From contig RGBY01000013.1 in the NCBI GenBank assembly GCA_009919445.1, forward strand, positions 1 through 20,466: DNA of 20,466 nucleotides, written 5' to 3'. Positions 15,270 through 20,466 of this stretch are shown here, piece after piece (the stretch's first letter is position 1; every line of letters begins with the position of its first letter). The notes beneath the pieces were generated by a model. That model was given only the letters and a program-made list of their open reading frames with translations. It was not told where the DNA came from and ran no database searches. A program made the position numbers and the translations under genes. This DNA comes from Planctomycetia bacterium. Lineage in GTDB: Bacteria > Planctomycetota > Planctomycetia > Pirellulales > UBA1268.

Positions 15270-17381
15270 ATGTCTCGTGCCCCCAGTCGTTCGCTGAAGA
15301 GTATCCGCAATATCGGTATTATCGCTCACATTGATGCCGGAAAGACAACCCTCACCGAGCGGATGCTCTTTTTCACCAAGGCAATTCATCGTCTTGGCGA
15401 TGTCGATCGGGGTACCACGGTGACCGACTTTGATCCGGAGGAGCAGGAGCGGGGGATCACTATCTACTCGGCGGCAGTCTCATTCCCCTGGCGTGATGTG
15501 ACGGTCAACCTGATCGATACCCCGGGCCATGTCGACTTTACGGCCGAGGTTGAGCGGAGCCTCCGCGTTCTCGATGGAGCAGTCGTCGTGCTTTCGGCCA
15601 GAGAAGGGGTCGAAGCCCAGAGCGAAACAGTCTGGCGGCAGGCTGATCGGTATCGGGTGCCTCGGCTAGTGCTGGTCAACAAGCTTGATCGTGAAGGGGC
15701 CGATTTTTTTGGCACAGTGAATCAAGTGCGGGAGCGTCTCAAGGCCGAGCCGTTGCTCCTGCAGATTCCTCTGGGTAGCGGTCCGCCTCACGTCAGTGAT
15801 CCATTTCGCGGAGTCATCGACCTGGTCACCATGGAGTTGGTCAGCTTTCCGCCGAAAGACGAAGTCCTAAGCGGGAAGGCCGCAGCGGTTGAGCCAACCC
15901 GGACTCAAATCCCAGAGGAGATGCAGGCCGTTGCGGAACAGTGGCGAGAGCAGCTGGTTTCCACCCTGTTCGATTTCTCGGACGAACTCGCCGAGTTGGC
16001 CCTGGCCGAAGCGGAAATCCCTGTTTCGCTCATGCGAGAAACGATCCGGACGGCGACACTCCAGCGGCGGGTTGTGCCGGTTCTGACGGGCTCGGCACTC
16101 GACTGCATCGGTGTTCAGCCAGTTCTCGATGCGGTGGGCTGGTATCTGCCAAGCCCCGCGGATGTGCCGCCGGTGGAGGGCCTTGACCCTAAGCAGAAAG
16201 AGCCTGCCACGATCAGCCGTCCGGCCGATCCGGAGGCCCCGTTCTGCGGCCTTGTCTTCAAGGTCCTGGCCGAAAAGCATGGTGATCTGGCCTTCATGCG
16301 GGTCTATTCAGGCACCCTCAAGGCAGGTAGTCGGGCCTGGAATCCAGCCAAGCAGAAGAAGGAAAACATCGCTCAACTCTGGCATGTGCAGGCTGATCGG
16401 CGAGAGCAGGTGGCGGAATGCTCGGCTGGCGACATCGTCGGCGTGATTGGCCCGCGGTTGAGCGTGACTGGCGACACCCTCTGCGACGCCCAAGCTCCGA
16501 TTCTGCTGGAGTCGATCGAGTTTCCTGAGACCGTGATCTCGATGGCAATCGAACCTGAGACCAGTCTGGAACGGAAAAAACTGGCCGACACCCTCGAAAT
16601 GATGAAGCGACAGGATCCCACCTTTCGGGCAATCGAGAGCGAGGATACTGGCCAGACGCTGATTTCCGGGATGGGCGAACTTCATCTGGAGGTCATTCGC
16701 CACCGGCTCGAACGCGAGTTCAACCTGCATTGCCGCGTCCACAAGCCTCGGGTGAGTTACAAGGAGACTCTCGCCAAGGGGGTGAAAGTAAGTGGCGAGT
16801 CAAACCGGCAGGTAGCAGGGCAGACGCTGCTGGCAACGGTGACGCTTTCGGCCGAGCCCACGGGCGAGCAGACGGGCGTGACTGTTGAGCAGGGCTGGTT
16901 TCCTGAGAGTGAGCAGCTGGCCGAGTTGGCTGCTGCCATGACCGAGGCTGTTCGTGAAAGCGCCGAACGCGGGGGGCTAAAGGGGTGCCCGCTGTGGGGC
17001 ATGCGGATTGTTGTGCTCGAAAGCCCCCTCCCCGAGCCACTGCCGGGTGAGGTGGCGGTGCGGATTGCCGCAGCCGACGCCATTGAACAGATGCTTACGC
17101 AGTCGGGAACCGTGCTTTTGGAGCCGATTATGCGGGTCGAGGTGAGCGTGCCGGAGGAACACCTGGGTGACGTGATCAATGATCTGCAGCAGCGTCGGGC
17201 AGTGATCACCGCGACTGAGGTGCGGGGGGGCGTTACCGTGCTGACAGCGGAGGCACCGTTGGCCAGCATGTTTGGCTATTCCGCTGCGGTTCGAAGCGTC
17301 AGTCAGGGGCGGGCCAGTTTCACCATGGCACCGCTGAAGTACGGGCCAGCTCCGGCAGAGACCGCGGCAGCCTACGTCTAA
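15270..17381 (+). CDS. EF-G paralogue (EF-G2 / spdEFG2-like), ribosome translocase or recycling GTPase
   Basis: A 703-residue translational GTPase. G motifs: AHIDAGKT (19-26), QERGIT in switch I, DTPGHVD (83-89), NKLD (137-140). Domain II (FKVLAEKHGDLAFMRVYSG) and domain III (MGELHLEV) follow, and domain V keeps MFGYSAAVRSVSQGRASFTM. Domain IV is divergent: the GGRGQYG and GGVIPGEYIPAV tip loops of canonical EF-G are absent, replaced by AGQTLLATVTLS and PLPEPLPGEVAVRIAAA. That resembles mitochondrial EFG2 and the spirochaete/planctomycete spdEFG2 group, which act in recycling; this assignment is inferred. ATG 15270 is chosen because homologues begin about ten residues before RNIGIIAHIDAGKT. 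In-frame ATG 15189 would add a proline-rich 27-residue leader. No ribosome-binding site is visible for either. Confidence 0.9.
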   Translation: MSRAPSRSLKSIRNIGIIAHIDAGKTTLTERMLFFTKAIHRLGDVDRGTTVTDFDPEEQERGITIYSAAVSFPWRDVTVNLIDTPGHVDFTAEVERSLRVLDGAVVVLSAREGVEAQSETVWRQADRYRVPRLVLVNKLDREGADFFGTVNQVRERLKAEPLLLQIPLGSGPPHVSDPFRGVIDLVTMELVSFPPKDEVLSGKAAAVEPTRTQIPEEMQAVAEQWREQLVSTLFDFSDELAELALAEAEIPVSLMRETIRTATLQRRVVPVLTGSALDCIGVQPVLDAVGWYLPSPADVPPVEGLDPKQKEPATISRPADPEAPFCGLVFKVLAEKHGDLAFMRVYSGTLKAGSRAWNPAKQKKENIAQLWHVQADRREQVAECSAGDIVGVIGPRLSVTGDTLCDAQAPILLESIEFPETVISMAIEPETSLERKKLADTLEMMKRQDPTFRAIESEDTGQTLISGMGELHLEVIRHRLEREFNLHCRVHKPRVSYKETLAKGVKVSGESNRQVAGQTLLATVTLSAEPTGEQTGVTVEQGWFPESEQLAELAAAMTEAVRESAERGGLKGCPLWGMRIVVLESPLPEPLPGEVAVRIAAADAIEQMLTQSGTVLLEPIMRVEVSVPEEHLGDVINDLQQRRAVITATEVRGGVTVLTAEAPLASMFGYSAAVRSVSQGRASFTMAPLKYGPAPAETAAAYV

Positions 17382-17449
17382 GTGACCGCTCGCTGGCTGG
17401 CCCAACGAGGAGACCGGCTGATAAAAATCGCGGAAAACAGAGTGGTGTG

Positions 17450-17478
17450 TTGACAGCCCACAACCCCGCTCTTACATT
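17450..17478 (+). promoter_or_regulatory. sigma70-type promoter for the S10 operon
   Basis: TTGACA (17450-17455) is a perfect -35 hexamer, followed after exactly 17 bases by TACATT (17473-17478), 4 of 6 with TATAAT. It lies 69 bases after the EF-G stop and about 235 bases before the rpsJ start, so transcription would begin near 17485 and give a leader of about 230 bases. The fit and the position upstream of a ribosomal operon make this a good candidate. Confidence 0.6.
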
Positions 17479-17484
17479 TCGAGA

Positions 17485-17713
17485 TTCCTCCGCTGACCGG
17501 CCCCCGATTCCTCATCGGGCTCGGGCCTCGGCGGAAAAGGTCGTTTCGGGCGACTTTTCGCGGTCTTGCTGGCTGCCGACGACGTGATAACAGAGGTCTC
17601 AGTGCGAGGTCTTTGGGTCCGTTTCGGGTGTCCGTCACCGCGTTTGGGTCCCGAAGCACCGAGCCTCCCGGGATGGATGCCATTTCGGACCGTTCGTATT
17701 TGGAGCATGTGCC
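17485..17713 (+). promoter_or_regulatory. structured 5' leader of the S10 operon
   Basis: This untranslated stretch before rpsJ holds two clear hairpins: CCCGAT (17503-17508) / ATCGGG (17514-17519), and GAAAAGGTCG (17534-17543) / CGACTTTTC (17551-17559), the latter with one bulged G. Further down, TTTGGGTCC occurs twice and TTCGGG can pair with CCCGAA. No gene is evident in this 332-base gap after the EF-G stop. Whether a ribosomal protein binds the leader is unknown. The only certain translation signal is GGAG (17702-17705), eight bases before GTG 17714. Confidence 0.45.
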
Positions 17714-18040
17714 GTGGCTGCGTCGACGCAGGAAATTATTCGTATCCGCATGGAAGCCTACGACCATGCTGTGCTCGATCAGAGCGCGGCAGAAATTGTC
17801 GATACGGCAAAGCGAACCAACTCAGAGGTGCACGGTCCTATTCCGCTGCCCACACGGATTGAGCGATACACGGTCTTGTCGGGACCGCATGTCGACAAGA
17901 AGGCCCGGCAGCAATACGAAATTCGGACACACAAGAGGGTTGTCGACATCGTGCAGGCAACGGCCAAGACGATTGAGGCGCTCAATAAGTTGAGCCTCCC
18001 GGCTGGAGTCGACATCAAGATTAAGGCATCGTCGAAGTAG
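17714..18040 (+). CDS. rpsJ: 30S ribosomal protein uS10
   Basis: A 108-residue uS10, a 30S head protein that also serves as NusE in antitermination. The family is unmistakable: IRIRMEAYDHAVLDQSAAEI (9-28), GPIPLPTRIERYTVL, GPHVDKKARQQYEIRTHKRV and the end KIKASSK. GTG 17714 is the start with GGAG at 17702-17705, eight bases upstream. It opens the S10 operon after a long leader. The gap to rplC is 211 bases, much longer than usual in this operon. Confidence 0.97.
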   Translation: MAASTQEIIRIRMEAYDHAVLDQSAAEIVDTAKRTNSEVHGPIPLPTRIERYTVLSGPHVDKKARQQYEIRTHKRVVDIVQATAKTIEALNKLSLPAGVDIKIKASSK

Positions 18041-18251
18041 GAGACGGCTGCCGCAAAGGATACAACGTGGGCCCGCGGGCCCTTACTGGGATTGAGAGCA
18101 AACGTAAACGAGGAGCGCACGGTTCATGCTTGGAAGGCGTCGCGGGTAAGGGACGAGAAACTCGTCTACTCCCGCAGCCAACGGCTTCGAGCGTGAGGGG
18201 AGGTGTCAGGCCGGCAAAAGCCGGTGGCTGAACTTCCGCGGGCGAAAGAAT
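18041..18251 (+). promoter_or_regulatory. long hairpin-rich rpsJ-rplC spacer, candidate cis-regulatory RNA
   Basis: No gene is evident. The 14-base palindrome GGGCCCGCGGGCCC lies at 18069-18082. A hairpin has GCGGG (18142-18146) paired with CCCGC (18171-18175) outside and ACGAG (18153-18157), loop AAA, CTCGT (18161-18165) inside. A third has TCAG/CTGA (18206-18209, 18228-18231) outside CCGGC-AAAA-GCCGG (18211-18224). GGAAG (18132-18136) and CTTCC (18233-18237) could close both into one branched fold. Lengths and pairings are by eye. There is no T run after any stem, so these are not plain terminators. Confidence 0.5.
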
Positions 18252-19100
18252 ATGGCTGCAGAAGAAGATCAGAAAGATCCGCAAGCGGGTTCGGAAGAGG
18301 CGGCGGCTGAGGCGACAGCCGCCGCACCTGCTGAGCCCGTCGAGCAGGTAGAGCCTGTTGAGATGGACCGAAAAGGTCTTCTGGGCCGGAAGGTCGGGAT
18401 GACGCAGATATTCGACGCTGACGGCACGGTGGTGCCGGTTACTGTCATCGAAGCTGGTCCCTGCACCGTCTTGCTCAGTCGCTCGGCTGATCGGGATGGC
18501 TATGACGCCATTCAGGTTGGTTTTCGTGATAAGCCGCGACGCCTTGCGAGCCGCTCTGTCCGCGGGCAGGTTGCGAGGCTCGATAGCAAGCGAGTCAAGC
18601 GGCTGACTGAGGCAGGTGTCGAGTTGGCTCCGAAGGCCGACTGCGAGCCCCAGCGATTTGTTCGCGAGTTCCGCGGTGAATCAAAGGCCAAAGTTGGCCA
18701 GGTGCTGACGGTCGCCGTGTTCGAAGGCTGTGATGCTGTTGATATCACCGGCACGACCAAGGGTCGTGGGACTGCGGGTGTCATGAAGCGGCATGGGTTT
18801 GCGGGCCAGCGGGCGAGCCACGGTGTAAAGAAGGTTCATCGCCATCAGGGTGGCACTGGCATGTGTCAGTCGCCGGGCCGGCTCTTCAAGGGCAAGAAGA
18901 TGGCGGGTCGTTTCGGCAACGAGCGATCGACGATGCGGAACCTGCGGCTTGTTGGTGTCGATGCTGAGCGGAACCTGCTGATGGTGCGGGGTGCTGTTCC
19001 TGGTCCCAACGGTGGCTATGTCGTCGTGCGGCAGACCAATAAGGTGCGACGGGTTGCTACCGTCGGAACGCCGACTTCCAAGAAGAAGGGTGCGAAATGA
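18252..19100 (+). CDS. rplC: 50S ribosomal protein uL3 with acidic N-terminal extension
   Basis: uL3, an early-assembling 23S-binding protein near the peptidyl-transferase centre. The core begins LLGRKVGMTQIFD (43-55) and shows the internal loop HRHQGGTGMCQSPGRLFKGKKMAGRFG, as in the family. The oddity is residues 1-37: Glu/Ala-rich (MAAEEDQKDPQAGSEEAAAE...), strongly acidic, before the usual start region MDRKGLLGRK. ATG 18252 has only a weak upstream site (GCGAAAG), while the in-frame ATG at 18363 would give the canonical length but has no proper ribosome-binding site either. I keep 18252 since the frame is open with protein-like codons. The stop overlaps the rplD start (ATGA). Confidence 0.92.
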   Translation: MAAEEDQKDPQAGSEEAAAEATAAAPAEPVEQVEPVEMDRKGLLGRKVGMTQIFDADGTVVPVTVIEAGPCTVLLSRSADRDGYDAIQVGFRDKPRRLASRSVRGQVARLDSKRVKRLTEAGVELAPKADCEPQRFVREFRGESKAKVGQVLTVAVFEGCDAVDITGTTKGRGTAGVMKRHGFAGQRASHGVKKVHRHQGGTGMCQSPGRLFKGKKMAGRFGNERSTMRNLRLVGVDAERNLLMVRGAVPGPNGGYVVVRQTNKVRRVATVGTPTSKKKGAK

Positions 19101-19828
19101 ATCTCGCCGTCTATGACGCCACCGGCAAAAAGGTTGGCAGTTACGAGATTGATCCGGCTGAGCTGGCACCGCGGATCAATAAGCAGTTGCTTCACGACGC
19201 GGTTGTGATGTACCAGGCGAATCTTCGCCAGGGAACGTTCCGCACGAAGAGCCGGGCTGAAGTTGCAGGGACGACCAAAAAGATGTATCGCCAGAAGGGT
19301 ACTGGCAACGCCCGTGCGGGATCCAAGCGAAGTGGCGTGAGGCGTGGCGGTGGTCACATCTTTGCCAAGCGTCCTCGCGACTTTGGTTGGCGGATGCCTC
19401 GGAAGGCGTTGCAGTCAGCCACCCGAATGGCGTTGGCCTCACGTTTGGCTGACGAAGAAGTCGTCCTCGTTGAGGGCCTCTCGTTCGAGACACCAAAGAC
19501 AAGTGCCATGGCAGCAACGCTGCAGTCATTGGGGGTGTCGGGCAAGACAGTGCTGGTCTCGGCTGAAAAGCACGACGGCAACCTCTGGAAGAGTGCCCGC
19601 AATATTGCTGGTGTGTCTGTTTCGCCGGTGGCGGAGCTCAACGCCCTTAGTATTTTGCAGCCTCGGGCCATTGTGATGACCACGGCGGCGATTGACGCAT
19701 TTCGGGAAGAGGTCAAGCGGCGGCAGGCCGGCAGCCGAACCGCCTCGGCTCGCAAGCAGGGCGGGAGAGCCGCTGCCCGCAGTCGTTCCGCATCGAAAAC
19801 TGCCACCGCAGCAGCAGGAGAAGCTTAA
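19097..19828 (+). CDS. rplD: 50S ribosomal protein uL4 with basic tail
   Basis: A 243-residue uL4. Its extended loop (RAEVAGTTKKMYRQKGTGNARAGSKRSGVRRGGGHIFAKRPRDF) lines the peptide exit tunnel and is well conserved here. The body ends about residue 205, then comes a basic low-complexity tail of some 38 residues rich in Arg, Ser and Ala (ASARKQGGRAAARSRSAS). Its ATG overlaps the rplC stop as ATGA, implying coupled translation. In E. coli uL4 represses the S10 operon; whether that holds here is unknown. Confidence 0.96.
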   Translation: MNLAVYDATGKKVGSYEIDPAELAPRINKQLLHDAVVMYQANLRQGTFRTKSRAEVAGTTKKMYRQKGTGNARAGSKRSGVRRGGGHIFAKRPRDFGWRMPRKALQSATRMALASRLADEEVVLVEGLSFETPKTSAMAATLQSLGVSGKTVLVSAEKHDGNLWKSARNIAGVSVSPVAELNALSILQPRAIVMTTAAIDAFREEVKRRQAGSRTASARKQGGRAAARSRSASKTATAAAGEA

Positions 19829-19831
19829 GCC

Positions 19832-20152
19832 ATGCCAGTTCCCGTAGCCCCGCAGCCCAAGCTGAATCCGAATCTCGCGCCTCACCAGGTCATTCTGCGT
19901 CCGCTGGTGACCGAAAAGGGGATGCACCGTGCCAACCGAAACAACGCCTATGCCTTCCAGGTGGCTACGGCCGCGACGAAGGCCGATATCCGCCGCGCCG
20001 TGGAAGAATTGTTTCAGGTGAGGGTGAGTAAGGTGGCGGTTCAAAATCGCTTGGGTAAGGTTCGCCGCAGCCGCCTTCGCCGCGGAAGCACAAAGCCTTG
20101 GAAGAAGGCGGTCGTGACCCTCAATGCTGAGGACAAGATCTCGCTGTTCTAA
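19832..20152 (+). CDS. rplW: 50S ribosomal protein uL23
   Basis: A 106-residue uL23, which sits at the exit tunnel rim and docks trigger factor and SRP. Motifs: ILRPLVTEKGMHRANRNNAYAFQVATAA (21-48) and FQVRVSKVAVQNRLGKVRR. A proline-rich leader of about 20 residues (MPVPVAPQPKLNPNLAPHQV) precedes the usual start of the fold. ATG 19832 has AGGAG at 19816-19820, 11 bases upstream, overlapping the end of rplD. It is three bases after the rplD stop. Confidence 0.95.
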   Translation: MPVPVAPQPKLNPNLAPHQVILRPLVTEKGMHRANRNNAYAFQVATAATKADIRRAVEELFQVRVSKVAVQNRLGKVRRSRLRRGSTKPWKKAVVTLNAEDKISLF

Positions 20153-20245
20153 AGGTTTTCGAAACTCGATTATCAGCCTGCCGTTGGCAGGTGACTTCGC
20201 CACAAAGCACAAGCAAACGACGCGTAACGACGGAAAGACAGAATC

Positions 20246-20466
20246 ATGGGCATTCGCATTTACAAGCCGACCAGTGCAGGCCGCCGCTCAGCGAGTGTGT
20301 CCGATTTTGCTGATCTCACTCCGGGTGCTGATGCTCCAAAGAGCCTGCGGACGCGGAAGAAGAAGACGGGCGGACGCAATAACCAGGGCAAGATCACGGT
20401 TCGCCATCGTGGTGGTGGGCACATGCGTCATTACCGCCTGATTGACTTTCGGCGGAACAAGGACGG
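20246..20466 (+). CDS. rplB: 50S ribosomal protein uL2, cut at window edge
   Basis: The first 73 residues of uL2, a 23S-binding protein needed for subunit association and peptidyl transfer. MGIRIYKPTSAGRRSASV, KKKTGGRNNQGKITVRHRGGGH and RLIDFRRNKD match the family N-terminus. ATG 20246 is preceded by a purine-rich GGAAAGACAG. The 93-base gap after rplW holds no gene. The order S10-L3-L4-L23-L2 is the standard one. Confidence 0.95.
   Translation, partial: MGIRIYKPTSAGRRSASVSDFADLTPGADAPKSLRTRKKKTGGRNNQGKITVRHRGGGHMRHYRLIDFRRNKD

Noticed and set aside
17378..17767. Minus-strand frame of 129 residues covering the S10 operon leader.
   Set aside because: Overlaps both rpsJ and EF-G ends, composition not protein-like, and the region better fits a promoter and leader RNA.

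Overview
The window looks like a chromosomal segment of a GC-rich bacterium of the phylum Planctomycetota, probably near the Pirellulales. This is inferred from gene content and style, not from a search. The signs are: GTG and TTG starts alongside ATG; variable, often weak ribosome-binding sites; large secreted proteins without obvious family; a CstA carrier; and an EF-G paralogue of the divergent type known from planctomycetes, spirochaetes and mitochondria, placed beside the S10 ribosomal protein operon. No phage, insertion sequence, CRISPR array, tRNA or rRNA was seen.

Layout. Positions 1-1270 (minus strand) hold aroB, cut by the window edge, preceded one base upstream by a small acidic hypothetical gene. 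Divergent from them are a short membrane-anchored hypothetical protein (1397-1951) and a lone ParA/Soj-type ATPase (2084-2932). A secreted protein of unknown function follows (3068-4798). Next come the housekeeping genes rpmA (bL27), obg, coaX, rsfS, argS and yqgE, all on the plus strand (4881-9939). They cover ribosome assembly (bL27, Obg, RsfS), CoA synthesis, and tRNA charging. At 10070-13150 lies a large secreted multidomain protein with a discoidin-like N-terminus, a probable TIM-barrel glycoside hydrolase core and a CBM96/DNRLRE-like C-terminus. A CstA-family transporter (13168-15084, minus strand) converges on it.

From 15270 to the end is translation machinery: an EF-G paralogue, then the start of the S10 operon (rpsJ, rplC, rplD, rplW, partial rplB). 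A good sigma70-type promoter and a structured leader precede rpsJ. A second, unusually long and hairpin-rich spacer separates rpsJ from rplC.

The points most worth a second look are: the abnormal rsfS/argS junction, where a 121-base overlap coincides with an RsfS tail and an ArgS N-terminus that both deviate from family; the structured rpsJ-rplC spacer; the acidic N-terminal extension of L3; the EF-G paralogue with degenerate domain IV; and the secreted putative glycoside hydrolase. I do not see a clear new defence or mobile system. Most of the window is housekeeping.
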